Part shown: positions 42,795 through 53,030 of the stretch, one piece after another
Layout of the letters: every line of letters starts with the position of its first letter
Numbering within the stretch: the stretch's first letter is position 1
From: Symbiodinium microadriaticum
Taxonomy: Eukaryota; Sar; Dinophyceae; Suessiales; Symbiodiniaceae
Direction of reading: 5' to 3'
Assembly (NCBI GenBank): GCA_001939145.1
Contig: LSRX01000134.1
Span: forward strand, 148,215-212,214
DNA: 64,000 nt
The notes under the pieces: generated by a model
Seen by the model: only the letters and a program-made list of their open reading frames with translations
Told to the model about the DNA's origin: nothing
The model's database searches: none
Made by a program: the position numbers and the translations under genes

Positions 42795-42854
42795 TACTAC
42801 GACTACTGCTGCAACTACTGCTCCTGCTAGTACTACTACTACTGCTGTTACTAC
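41575..42854. repeat. Large compound trinucleotide-repeat block with gap
   Basis: GTA and GGT units (41575-41815), then CTACCA, CTA and CTAGTA units, an assembly gap, then CTA, CTCCTA and ACTCCC units. The left part (GTGGTAG) and right part (CTACCAC) are reverse complements, so the block is a loose palindrome centred near 41820. Long open frames here are low-complexity artefacts. Confidence 0.95.
42205..42463. other. Assembly gap (259 N)
   Basis: Run of N inside the trinucleotide block. Confidence 1.
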
Positions 42855-42919
42855 CACAACTATAAAATCGCACTAACGCTTGAAGAAGCAGGAAACCGCA
42901 CACAATACAAATACTACTA

Positions 42920-43079
42920 ATAATAGCAAACAAGAGCTCCAATCGAAGTGTCTGCCTCGTCTTTGCTTGCCGCAAGGACGTGAGCTTAGAGACGTTTTAG
43001 CACGAGCAAGGACCTGCACCAGCTCTTGTGAGCTGATGAGAAAGTCACCCCACCGCTTTTTGCCTGACCTGGCATTCAC
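42920..43079 (-). CDS. Unassigned coding-like frame
   Basis: Minus-strand reading from about 43079 gives K-K-R-W-G-D-F-L-I-S-S-Q-E-L-V-Q-V-L-A-R and continues basic and open to the repeat block. Composition looks coding. No family is recognised and it is not part of the myosin motor consensus. Confidence 0.3.
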
Positions 43080-43308
43080 AAATACATGAGACGAAACAAG
43101 CCATAATTCCAGAACTATGAGCCCCCCTCCCCCATTCTCGCTAAACCAGATGCACTACTGTCCAACCCAGAACCCTAAACCCTAAACACCTAAACCCTAA
43201 ACCCCTAAACCCTAAACCCCTAAACTCTAAATTCTAAACCCTAAACCCAGAATCCCTGAAGCGCTGTCCCGAAACCCGTCAGGCTTGTAGACCCCAACGC
43301 AGCTCGGC

Positions 43309-43335
43309 CTTGCTGATGAAGGTTTGGTCCGTAGC
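43309..43335 (-). CDS. Myosin motor gene, exon ATDQTFISK
   Basis: 27 nt, phase 0, CAG acceptor and GC donor. Reads A-T-D-Q-T-F-I-S-K, continuing the P-K exon at 44357 as the standard P-K-A-T-D-x-T-F-x-x-K of myosin heads. Confidence 0.75.
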
Positions 43336-43469
43336 CTGTGGGTTTAGGATTTAGGGTTTCGGGGTTTAGGGTTTAGGATTTAGGGTTAGGCAAAACATTC
43401 CATGTAAAATGTAAAGTCAGGGCAACGAGGTAGGCAGCCAGGTAGGCGGGCATGTAGTATGTGTGTATG

Positions 43470-43625
43470 ATCATGTCTGTATGTATGTATGTATGTATGC
43501 ATGTATGCATGTATGCATGTATGCATGTATGCATGCATGTATGCATGTATGTATGTATGTATGTATGTATCTTTGTATATATGTATGTATGTATGTATGT
43601 ACGTATGTATGTATGTATGTATGGA
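43470..43625. repeat. (GTAT/GCAT)n tetranucleotide array
   Basis: TATG and CATG tetranucleotides. No gene content. Confidence 0.95.
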
Positions 43626-43876
43626 GGTTTCTTAGTTCTTGCATGCATGTGGATAGACACGAGGTCCAGACTTGTCCAGATGTACAGCAAGTTATGTGCA
43701 CACATAGAACTTAGGGATAGAGCCAGGGAGACAAAGGGGCGGAGGCAGCCATTGAGACCCGTCTAAAAGAAGGGTTTAGGGTTTAGGGTGTTGTTGAGTT
43801 GCTGTTCAAGCTGCACGGGTCTGAGGGAACAAGCAGCGAAGGCTTCGGGGGTAGGACCTGGGGCTTGGAGTAAGGG

Positions 43877-43902
43877 NNNGGGGGGGGGTTTAGAACTATC
43901 AA

Positions 43903-43941
<39 letters not shown>

Positions 43942-43985
43942 ATCATATCATCATCACCACCATCACCATCATCATCATCATCATG
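43877..43985. repeat. NNN, G-run and (ATC)n microsatellite
   Basis: Three N at 43877-43879, then G9 and ATC units to 43985. Confidence 0.95.
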
Positions 43986-44244
43986 CAATGTCGCGATGGG
44001 ATGATGAAAGTTTTGACGGCGATGGCTAGCCTATGTGGCGAACATCTGGCCGTGGTAAAGATGGCGATAGGAACTACATATGACATAAGTAGCGATTCTG
44101 AACCACTGCATCCACTTTGCTCAAAAGTCGGGCAGCCGCGATAAACAGATGAGCTCTAAACTATTCGACACTGCTGATTCTACCTGTGATAGCTACACTG
44201 TCCTCACTCGCCAAAGAGAGAAGAACAAACATCTCTAAACCCTA

Positions 44245-44345
44245 TACTCTAGTTTAGGGTTTAGGGTTCAGGGTTTAGGGGTTTGGGGTTTAGGGGTCTA
44301 GGGTTTAGGAGTTTAGGGGTTTAGGGTTTAGGGGTTTAGGGTAAC
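44245..44345. repeat. TTTAGGG-variant block abutting a myosin exon
   Basis: Runs of TTTAGGG and TTTAGGGG end about 12 bp from the 3' boundary of the exon at 44357-44400. Confidence 0.9.
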
Positions 44346-44356
44346 ACCCTGACCGC

Positions 44357-44400
44357 CTTGGGCATTGACACCTCTTCATCGAGCACGGACAGGATGCCAC
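44357..44400 (-). CDS. Myosin motor gene, exon GILSVLDEEVSMPK
   Basis: 44 nt after a TTTTGCAG acceptor, with a GC donor. Reads G-I-L-S-V-L-D-E-E-V-S-M-P-K, an unmistakable match to G-I-L-S-L-L-D-E-E-C-x-F-P-K of myosin heads. The leading GT completes a glycine codon from the exon at 45573. Confidence 0.88.
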
Positions 44401-45184
44401 CTGCAAAACGGATGTTGGAGCTTGTGGGTCAGGGCTTGGGAGCTTAACCCCAAACGGTTTAGGGTTTAGGGTTTAGGGTTTACGTGAAACCCGAAGGCAA
44501 AGTTTAAAACGTCTACCAATAAGGTATCCAAGGTAATGTTTGAGTTGTTGTCTGCATGAAAAATGCTGTGGGCACGACCCTGCGGCCCTAAAGTGCAAAG
44601 CTCGATACCTCAAACGCACATAAGCCCAACAAAGAAATAATTTCTCGAGGCCCAAACTTTAAGCAGATCATCTCTGTGGCACTATAGGCAACAGAGGCGA
44701 GTACCTGTCAGATGGGTCCTTTGTTCTAGAAACGTAAGTTGCCCGAAATCCGAAATCAAACACCAAAAGCACTCAATACAGAATCTGAAGTCCGCTTTGA
44801 GGTTTAGGTGGGTACTCCCTACACAGGTCCACCCCAAACTCCACACCCTGAATTTCACGATACAACACTATTTTTAATTTGGGACTGCATGTCAACCACA
44901 TGTAACTACATACGGCTGAAAGCCGCTACTGCCGGATACAAACCACACACCACAACCCCTCAACGCTGACAGACCCTTGGCCGCTATAAGATAGGCCTCC
45001 AAGACTGCCCTAAGTAGTATGTCCGAGGTTTAGGGTTTAGGGCTTAGGTTGTAGGGTTTAGGGCTTAGCGACTACAGGAAAATCCTACAACGGCCTGTTA
45101 AGAAGAAGGCTTTTCAAGCTTTGACTCTAACAGAATGACAAAGCACCCAATCACTATACTGCAAGAGCGTCTAAGCACACGCAC

Positions 45185-45420
45185 GTATACACATCCATCC
45201 ACCGATGTATCGATCTGTCGATCTATAGATCGATCTATCCATCCATCCATAAGAAAGAGAGACAGACAGAGAGAGAGAGAGAGAGGGAGAGAGAAATGAA
45301 ATGAGAGAGAGAGAGAGATAGAGTGAGAAAAATAGCGAGAGAGAGAACGAGAGGCAGGGAAGGAGGGAGAGAGGGAGAGGCAGAGAGAAAGAGAGAGCGA
45401 GAGAGAGAGAGAGAGAGACC
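45185..45420. repeat. (GA)n-rich purine tract
   Basis: GAGAGA and GAGGGA repeats on the plus strand, with a short ATCC array before it. Confidence 0.95.
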
Positions 45421-45572
45421 CTATGCAAACCCTAAACTCTAAAGTCTAAACCCTAAACCCTAAACTCCAAAGTCCACACCCTAAACCCTAAACTCTAAAG
45501 TCTAAGCCCTAAACCCTAAAGTCCAAACCCCCAAACGGCCCCAAACTCAGCCGGCAAAAGCAAGGCCCCCGC

Positions 45573-45633
45573 CCTTGGAGTCGATCAAAGTGACGATGTC
45601 GGAGTTGTCGTTGAAGCTCAGTCCGGCGTCCAC
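45573..45633 (-). CDS. Myosin motor gene, exon FNDNSDIVTLIDSK
   Basis: 61 nt after a TTTAG acceptor, with a GC donor. Reads V-D-A-G-L-S-F-N-D-N-S-D-I-V-T-L-I-D-S-K, corresponding to I-x-F-x-D-N-x-x-x-x-x-L-I-x-x-K. It joins in phase to G-G-I-L-S. Confidence 0.8.
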
Positions 45634-46623
45634 CTAAACGCCGCAGGAAGGTGCTTGGGGCTTAGGGTTCAGGGCTTAGGGGTTTAGGAGCTTTGGGTTT
45701 AGGGCTTAGGGCTTAGGGTTCAGGGCTTAGGGGTTTAGGAGCTTTGGGTTTAGGGCTTAGGGATTAGGGTTTAGGGGTTAGAGGGTTTAGGGTTTAGGGC
45801 TTAGGGCTTAGAGTTTGCTTTAGGGCTACTATATGGTTTGATAGGGGGTTCAAAAGGCTGTGCAGGATATTGCCGTGCATTTGATAGGGTTTTGGAGTCG
45901 TTTAGATGGCTTTCCACGGTACCTGAAGAGGCATGCATAAAGGCAGCCCCCCCAAAAACAAGAGAGTTAACACTTTGAAGGAATAGACAATCCCCAAACG
46001 GTTAAAGGGGTCTTCCTGGTTTTGTTAATATGTCTTGCCATGGGGGCTCCTATAGAAACTCCATCAGGGCTAATTCTTCAGGGTTTGGGGCTTTACGGCT
46101 GCAGGGTTCATAGGGTTGAGGCCTTAAGGGCTAAGGGTTTAGGGTTTAGGGTCTAGAGTTTAGGGTTTAGGGTCTAGTTTGAAGGATTTGAAGGTTAAGA
46201 TGTCGCTCATACTCTTGAGGGAAAGCTCTTGGGCAAATTAAGAGAGTGCTCCAGAGATCTGTGCCTCGGGGACCTAAGCCTTATGAGTAGTGGCTCTGCA
46301 CCCTTATACTATGAATCCCTATATAGTATATGAACCCTATACCCTTTCGTGGTTCATTTCGTCCTTAAGGTGGGGGTTTAAGGCTTAGCAAGGCTTTGGT
46401 TCTGAGCCGGTGAACCTCAATGGCTGATGGGACGGTGGTGTGGACCTTCGAGCTTCGCGCTCTGAAGTGCATGATAAAAATGCAAAAGGAAACCCTAAAC
46501 CCTAAACCCCTAAACCCTAAACCTAAACCCCTAAACCCTAAACCCCCTAAGCCCCTAAGCCCCTAAACCCTAAAGCTTTTTGGGGGACCAGGGGCTCCCG
46601 TTCACCAGGACCAGGCGGCGTGT

Positions 46624-46866
46624 TCAATGTGGAGCCCCATGAGAGGTCCGTACAATCGCTGCATGGGGTGTACCACCACGGCCGCTCACGGCTCTCCCTA
46701 TGTTCAGGAAAATGCGGTCCTCGTCGCCGAGGCTTCCGTCAATCATCGTCCACTTGCCGTCGTGCTGAATCACGAAGGACATGCCGAGATTGAGCAAATC
46801 CCGGCCTGTGAAGGTCACACGGCTGACCAAGGTCGGGTTGTAGGAGTACTCTCCACCGTGGCGGAA
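46624..46866 (-). CDS. Coding-like frame, no family assigned
   Basis: An 80-codon open frame following a CAG acceptor at 46867-46869. It includes S-R-V-T-F-T-G-R-D-L-L-N-L-G-M-S-F-V-I-Q and then D-G-K-W-T-M-I-D-G-S-L-G-D-E-D-R. Composition is strongly coding-like. It lies in a myosin intron and does not match the motor consensus there. An ACC microsatellite lies immediately upstream. It could be an exon or fragment of an inserted gene. Confidence 0.4.
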   Translation of the reverse strand, partial: FRHGGEYSYNPTLVSRVTFTGRDLLNLGMSFVIQHDGKWTMIDGSLGDEDRIFLNIGRAVSGRGGTPHAAIVRTSHGAPH

Positions 46867-46884
46867 CTGTCACCACCAAGACCT

Positions 46885-46956
46885 TCCACCACCACCACCA
46901 CCACCACCACCACCACCACCACCACCACCACCACCACCACCACCACCACCACCACC
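46885..46956. repeat. (ACC)n microsatellite
   Basis: About 24 consecutive ACC units. Confidence 0.98.
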
Positions 46957-47394
46957 TACAACAACAACGACAGCAGCATGATGGTTGAATGCCAACGCCA
47001 GCAGACAGGTATGAGAATTCTGTATTCCTTGAGAACTGAAGCCGCGTCTTAGTGCAGAAGCAAGCAATCCTGACACTCTGTTGTCTGAAAGTTGTGAGGA
47101 ATCGGGGTTCGCAAAAACTTCCAGGGCTTCGAACTCTATTGAGGAACCCTAAACCCTATAAACCTTAAACGGTTTAGGGTTCCTCAAACCGTCAGGCTCG
47201 TCTACGTGGAAACACCGGGACCTCGGCATCCCCACACCTCAACACGTTTACCGGCCGACAACGTTCAGAGTTTTATAAGGTTTGTGGTTTTTGGGGCTCA
47301 GAATTTGGGGTTAGGATTTGGGGAATAGGAATTCGGGGATTAGGACTTGGGGATTAAGGAAACCCTAAACCCTAAAAAGTCTGGGGCCCACAGC

Positions 47395-47421
47395 CGATAT
47401 GCCTTCGGCTTTGTAGTCATC
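47395..47421 (-). CDS. Myosin motor gene, exon DDYKAEGIS
   Basis: 27 nt, GCGCAG acceptor and GC donor. Reads D-D-Y-K-A-E-G-I-S, equivalent to E-E-Y-K-x-E-G-I-x-W in myosin heads. Directly adjoins the F-K-M-E-L end of the previous exon. Confidence 0.78.
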
Positions 47422-47444
47422 CTGCGCGCAGAGCAAGATTGTTT

Positions 47445-47742
47445 AGGGTTTTTGGGTTTTCAGGGTTTAGGGTTTTTAGGGTTTTTTAGGATTTAGGGTT
47501 TAAGGCTTTAGGGTCGGGGTTTAGGGGTTTGGGGTTTCGCATTCAGGGTTTTCGGGTTTTAGGGTTTATTTAGGACTTCGAGTTAGTGCTTAAGGATGAG
47601 ANAGGGTTTAGGGTTTTTAGGGTTTTTTAGGATTTAGGGTTTAAGGCTTTAGGGTCGGGGTTTAGGGGTTGGGGGTTCAGGGTTCAGGGTTTACATTGCT
47701 TGAGGTTTATTTAGGACTTCGAGTTAGTGCTTAAGGATGAGA
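47445..47742. repeat. Telomere-like segment present twice around an N
   Basis: About 140 bp ending at 47601 recurs after the N at 47602, with small differences. Probably two allelic contig ends or a gap-filling duplication. Confidence 0.75.
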
Positions 47743-48559
47743 GAAGGCCCCAGAAGTAAAGTTTCATAGCATTGCTTCTCCACGGACGTGGCATCCCAAC
47801 AACAGGCATGGGTTTGGCGTTTAGGGCTTACCCTAAGTTAAGGCTCCATCCACCTGTATAGTATATACTTCTGCCATCAATCACTTAACTTTATAGGAAC
47901 CCCTTCATGGCCTAAGTATATACAAAACAGGCACATGGAGCCTCAGAATGCTTAGAAGCATTTTCGCAAAGCCTTAGACCCGGGCATTTACCCTGAACCC
48001 TAAACTGCAAGCCGCTATAAACCCTAAGCCCTAACCCTGAATCCCTAAAACTCCCAAACCCACAACCTCAAACCCCCAAAACCCCAAACCCCAGACCCTG
48101 AACTCCTAAACCCTAAACCCCCACACCCTAAACCTCTAAACCACCAAACCTTAAACCCAGACGGCATTAACAAAAACATACACCGCGCCAACCACGCTTG
48201 CACGAAAATTGTCCCCCCCCCCAAAAGCCAAGCTTCGCCCTTCAACCTAGACGATGGGCCCACTCACTCTTCATGCCGTCGAGGGTTTCCCTAGACCCCA
48301 AAAGAACCCAACTTTTGAAGGAGTTATACAAGGAAGTCATAGTAACGAGCCCTAGAAAGGTAGGTTCCTTGGGGCCAGGTGGGGTCTGGTCGAAGTCTAG
48401 GATTTCTGGTTTTGCTGCGGGGAGTTTAGGGTTCACCACTCATTGGATTTAGTGTTTTGTGATTGCACGGTTTAGGGTTTAGGGTTTCGTGTGTAGACTA
48501 CCTAAATGATCATGGGAATTCGCAACTGGCATGAAGGATAAGGATAAGGTAAGTACACT

Positions 48560-48610
48560 TATATATATATATATACATACATATATATATATATATATAT
48601 ATTTTTTTTT
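48560..48610. repeat. TA/CATA microsatellite and T9 run
   Basis: Alternating TA with CATACATA. Confidence 0.95.
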
Positions 48611-48883
48611 CTCTTCAACTCAAACTAAAGTACCTGTAACCTTACTTACTAAGTCCCACCACCCTCCAAGCAAACCCTAAACAGAGACCCCAATCCCCTA
48701 CAGGTCCCTCATAGAACCCTTTAAGGAACCCAGTGAGGAACCCTTTTGTTAAGTTACTAAGTCTCATGATCCAGTTTAGTTAGGGCTTGGTTAGTGTTTA
48801 GGCTTTAGGGGCTTAGGGTTTCGGGGTGAGGATTTAGGGCTTAGGGTTTAGGGTAGTCTCATGCCATGCAGTGTCCTTACCTC

Positions 48884-48968
48884 AAGGCTCCATGTACTCG
48901 TATAGTGCATACTTAGTACATAGGTACCCTAAGGCCGAAGTATGTACAAAATAGGTACATGGAGCCTT
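48884..48968. mobile_element. MITE-like palindrome, family B (diverged)
   Basis: AAGGCTCCATGTAC at the left and GTACATGGAGCCTT at the right are perfect inverted complements. It ends 20 bp from the myosin exon at 48988-49033. A related copy is at about 47830-47945. Confidence 0.8.
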
Positions 48969-48987
48969 ATGCAAGACCCTGCAGGTC

Positions 48988-49033
48988 CAGCTCCATCTTG
49001 AAGATATGGTTGTTGAAGTGCTGCTGGAGGTGC
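48988..49033 (-). CDS. Myosin motor gene, exon LQQHFNNHIFKMEL
   Basis: 46 nt, AG acceptor and GA donor. Reads H-L-Q-Q-H-F-N-N-H-I-F-K-M-E-L, a nearly exact match to N-E-K-L-Q-Q-H-F-N-x-H-I-F-K-x-E of myosin heads. The first base completes the glutamate codon of the exon at 51186. Confidence 0.88.
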
Positions 49034-49317
49034 CTTGGGTTTGATGTTTGGAGCGTTGGGGGTTAGTTAGGGCTGTCAGGTTTAGGGAGTTTTGGACGTA
49101 GGGTGCAGGCTTGGGGACTGGGTGCTTTGCTTCTCAGAGCTTATGCTTGGGGACCCTAAACCCTCAACCCCTAAACCCTAAACCCTAAAACTAAACCCTA
49201 CATAAACCCCTAAACCCTAAACCCGAAACCTAAACCCTAAACTGAACCCTAAACCCTAAACCCGTTGAGGGTTTAAGGTTCGGGACTTCGGGCTTTCCAG
49301 TGCGGGCTCTGCTTTTG

Positions 49318-49407
49318 GGGGTCAATGATGCTAGTTTAGGTGTTGGGTTTAGGGTATAGGGTTTAGGGGTCTAGGGGTTTTTAGGGGTCAATGATGCTAG
49401 TTTAGGT
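49318..49407. repeat. 24-bp direct repeat flanking a telomere-like insert
   Basis: GGGGTCAATGATGCTAGTTT plus AGGT occurs identically at 49318-49341 and 49384-49407, separated by 42 bp of TTTAGGG variants. Confidence 0.85.
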
Positions 49408-50030
49408 CTTGGGGGCTTTGGGGTTTAGGGTTTAGGGGTCTAGGGTTTAGGTCTTGGGGGCTTTAGGTTTGTGGTCCCCAGCACAGCAAAAGGTAAAGGA
49501 AAGGGCCTATCGGGCGCAATCGTAATGTAGAGAGCTTGGTCCAGGGCTTAGGGAATTCTGTTGGGGTTCCATGATAGTCCAGGTGAGGGCAATCGAGCTT
49601 AGTAGCCTGTCTTGCTGAGGGTAAAAACCCTAAACCCTAAACCCTAAGTGCTTGCAGGGGCCTTGACCAGTCGAATAGGGGTTGGCGGGAGGGTGTATTA
49701 TACTAGGGATATATGGGACATAAACAGGGCATAGACGGTACCATGAGCACCCTCTAATCTAGTCCTTCAGCAGGCCCTCGCAAAGAACACCCCAAAATTC
49801 GAAGTGTCTGTTGGTTTACGGTCTTTAGAAGGACAACCATGGTGCCGAAGCCAACTATGCTTCGAAGCCTGCGATTGTAAACCCTTAACCCTCACCCTGA
49901 ACCCTCCAAAAGCCAAAACCCCAAACCCAAAACAGTAAACCCTAATTAATCCTTCCCTAAAACCCAACCCAAAACCCCAAACATTAACCCTACACCCTCA
50001 TCCACCAAAACCGCAAATCCAAACCCAGAG

Positions 50031-50692
50031 TCAGAAAAAAACAAGCTCGAACTTCGAGCTGCCCCGATGGCACTTCATAACTAGAGTGTCGCTGTTTGGC
50101 AGTTTCATCACGCGCAGCATACTGCGAGCAGAGACGACGTCAATGGTCACGTGGCTGTGAGCTCCAACTTTGTTCCCTGAAGTGTCTTCCGTGACTTGGT
50201 GAATGGTAATCAAGGCAACATGCAGGAAGTAGTGACATGGCCCCCTGGATTCGCGGTCAGTCGATTCCTGCCAGGGTCCCAGCCACTCGACTCTGGATTG
50301 GTCGTTAACCGCGTCTGTCAACAGTACCGGCAGGTTTAGGCCCGCAGCACGCTCTCGCAGCCACTTTGCTATGCTCTCATCGCCCGCCACGTCCGGAAGC
50401 GCGTCGAGGTAGTGTGCCACCATGCGAATGGCGGCGTTGTTGCATTTCAATTCCTCCTTTTCTGGATTTCTGATGCGTGAAACTGGGCGCCGCCAGTCAG
50501 GAAAACGCTTGACGGCATGTCCCCACTTGTACCACCACCTCATCCCGCTGGCAATCGAAAGGCTTTAGGCTTTACAGGGTTTAGGAAACACTTGTAAGAA
50601 GACACATACCTGGCCATGCTCGCAACAAACAAACTCACTAAAGCACGAAATACAAACCCCACGAGCACGCACAGAAGCCACCGAAACCGCAT
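50031..50692 (-). CDS. Small two-exon gene nested in a myosin intron, function unknown
   Basis: Exon 1 (50692-50610) encodes a 27-residue start M-R-F-R-W-L-L-C-V-L-V-G-F-V-F, then A-L-V-S-L-F-V-A, which looks like a signal peptide or signal anchor. A 62-nt intron (50609-50548) begins GTATGT and ends CAG. It contains CCTAAACCC, and splicing keeps the frame (phase 2). Exon 2 (50547-50031) gives a total of 199 residues, mixed charged and hydrophobic, with a TGA stop after F-E-L-V-F-F. No domain is recognised. Without splicing, the exon 2 frame still has an ATG at 50543. It is flanked by telomere-like DNA and a dispersed repeat. Confidence 0.55.
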
Positions 50693-50807
50693 GGGCTGTT
50701 CAAATAACGTTGGTCCGTCGTTGGATTCCCGACAACATAACCAACAAGGCGAGCGGACCTTGACGCAATAACCATTGGGAGTTAGGATTAGGGGGACCCT
50801 TGGGGAT

Positions 50808-50890
50808 ATAGACCCTCTCAATAAGATCCCTTTTAAGAGAGCCAGAAGTAGGGTTAAGACGGGTCCCCTTTAAGGGGTCTACCTAATACT
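50808..50890. repeat. Dispersed 85-bp repeat, copy 2
   Basis: Partner of 14263-14345, in the same orientation. Confidence 0.75.
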
Positions 50891-51185
50891 ACCTAGGATA
50901 CCCATGAAACCATGAATGTGCCCAGTAAACCTTGAAAAATCCTGGAGGCTACCTAAGACACAGCAAAGCGCACTGTCGAAACCCATCCTCATGTCGTACT
51001 GCAGACACCTGGCTACTGGGTCCAAAAAACTCATGACTAAGACTTACATTCTGCACCCGAATCCTAAACCACCCAAACCCTAAACCCTCAACCCCCTGAA
51101 CCCTACCCTAAACCCCTAAACCCTCAACCCTAAACCCTAAACCCTGAACCCTAAACCCTGAATCCCGAAACCATAGGGTCCCGGC

Positions 51186-51255
51186 TCATTGCTAAGGTTG
51201 ATGAACAGCTGCTCCAGCCTTGCTCCGCTTGGGTGACCTTCATCCTCATCCCGAA
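51186..51255 (-). CDS. Myosin motor gene, exon LEQLFINLSNE (with a one-base deficit)
   Basis: 70 nt, AG acceptor and GC donor. It starts F-G and later reads L-E-Q-L-F-I-N-L-S-N-E in a frame offset by one base. Family order demands F-G-F-E then N-S-L-E-Q-L-x-I-N-x-x-N-E, so 71 nt would be needed. One base is missing near 51245-51250. An N lies 45 bp away at 51300, so an assembly error is possible. Confidence 0.75.
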
Positions 51256-52628
51256 CTCCCTTTAGGGTTTAGGGTTTAAGGTTTAAGGTTTAGGGTTTAN
51301 CTAGGGTTTCGAAGGAGCTGCTTGGGTCCCTAAGCCCTAAACTCCAGAATGAAGACTTAGGAGTTTCAGGCAAATCCTAAACGCTACCTTTGGGTGCAGT
51401 CTCAGAACCTGTTGTGGAGAAGGTTGGAGAATCGCTGGGTGACGAAGCTGGATGGGGTGGGTATGGGTGGGTGCACGGTGAAGGCCAGATGGCGTTGCAA
51501 GATTGGCTGGCATGATGGATTCTTGTGTAGACGAACGGGGTGGAAGCAAGCTCTCCAAGCCCCCACACCCGCCTTATCAACCCTGCCCGTAAAGCCACCT
51601 ACAACCCTGCACACCCTCGCAAGGCCTCAACCAAGAAACACTAAACTGCCCCTAGAACCTAAACTAGCCCTTGACCCTAAACCCTAAACCCTAAACCCCT
51701 AAACCCTACACCCTGAACTGACCCTCAACCCTAAACCGAGGCCCCCTGGCGAGTTGTGCTCAAAGCTTTCGAAGCCAGCCTTGCCAGACGGACTCTTAAA
51801 GCACGTAGTGAGGAAAATTCGGTCCATGGGATTTAGGATTTAGGGTGCAGAGTTTAGGGCTTAGGGTTCAGGGTTTAAGGTTCAGGGATTTTGGTTTCAG
51901 GTTTTACAGGGTTAAGGGTTTAGGGTTGAGGTTGTTACAGGTATCCCAGAGAGGTCCATAGATTGTGGAGTGCGCTCCCCCAAGACCATGGCTATTTTGG
52001 GTTTGGGACCTTGTTCCAGAAGAACAGTATAGATTGACCTTGAGGGAGTCATAGAGTTCTTATTGTGCGTTTTTTTTGGGGGGGTTCTGGAGGGGCTTGA
52101 AGGGCTGGCTCTGTGGGGTTTCGGTTTAGGACTTAGGTTTTCACTGTCCAGAACTCTCGTGTGCTCAGACATAAGGTTTAGGGTTTAGGGGTTTACTGTG
52201 CCAGCATGACATCTGGACTCCCAAACCATGCCACTGTTAAGCCGCCATGCTCAGGCCCAAACTCCCCCAACCTGTAAACCCTAAGCCCCAAACTCTAAAC
52301 TCTAACCCCTAGAGTCTACGGACATCTACGCGGGGATGCAAAGACCTACAGCTTTCGGTGTTATGCCCTACAGTTGGGGGGCGTCATAACCCGCTATGTT
52401 GTAGGGTTGGGGGCTGCAGGTATGGTCTATGACAGTGACAGAGAGGTGACCCGGTGACCCCGTATCCCTACACACAAACTCCCCAACCCCAACCCTCCAC
52501 CCCAACCTGCGTTGGAGGGCTTTCATTAGGGCTTCAAGGTAGATGTCCCCCCTCCATGTATACTTGCTTAAAAAAGCCAAGACAAAATTCAAACGAACCG
52601 ACTTGGGATCCCTCTCTGCGCACGCAGG

Positions 52629-52790
52629 GATGAGGAGTCTGCAACTCTAAACGCTAAACCCTCAAGCCTAAACCCTATCAGCCCTAAGCCCTAAACCCTA
52701 TAAACCCTATAAATCCTATAAACCCTAAAAACCCTAAACCCTAAGCCCTATAAACCCTAAACCCTAAAACCTGAGATGAGGAGTCTGCAA
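52629..52790. repeat. Telomere-like block between 16-bp direct repeats at an exon edge
   Basis: GATGAGGAGTCTGCAA at 52629-52644 and 52775-52790 flanks 130 bp of CCCTAAA variants. The right copy covers the last two bases of the myosin exon at 52789 and the first 14 of its intron. Confidence 0.88.
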
Positions 52791-52820
52791 TGTCAAGCAC
52801 GCCGAAGAACTGGCCCGTGG
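52789..52820 (-). CDS. Myosin motor gene, exon ATGQFFGVLDI
   Basis: 32 nt, AG acceptor and GC donor. Reads T-G-Q-F-F-G-V-L-D-I, the strand leading into switch II (F-I-G-V-L-D-I-F-G-F-E). The next exon begins F-G, completing L-D-I-F-G. Confidence 0.82.
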
Positions 52821-52909
52821 CTTTTTTGCCCTCAGACCTTTGGGACGACGGCTACGAGAAGAGACACTATCCCTGAGGGTTTAGGGTTTAGGGGTTTAGG
52901 GTTTAGGGA

Positions 52910-53030
52910 TATACCAAGAGGGTCCATATACACTACTACTATGGAATTGGGTCATGCAAGACCATCCTTATGATGGTTTTGGGGGCCTAGTTCCACAATA
53001 GTAGTATATAATATGGACCCTCTTGGTATA
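52910..53030. mobile_element. MITE-like palindrome, family C
   Basis: A perfect 20-bp terminal inverted repeat TATACCAAGAGGGTCCATAT. The centre carries a second inverted pair (CTACTACTATGGAATTGGG / CCTAGTTCCACAATAGTAG). A diverged copy is at 28426-28602. Confidence 0.88.

Noticed and set aside
41425..42975. Very long open frames through the trinucleotide block
   Set aside because: They are open on both strands and in several frames because of three-base periodicity and pass through N. Low-complexity artefacts.
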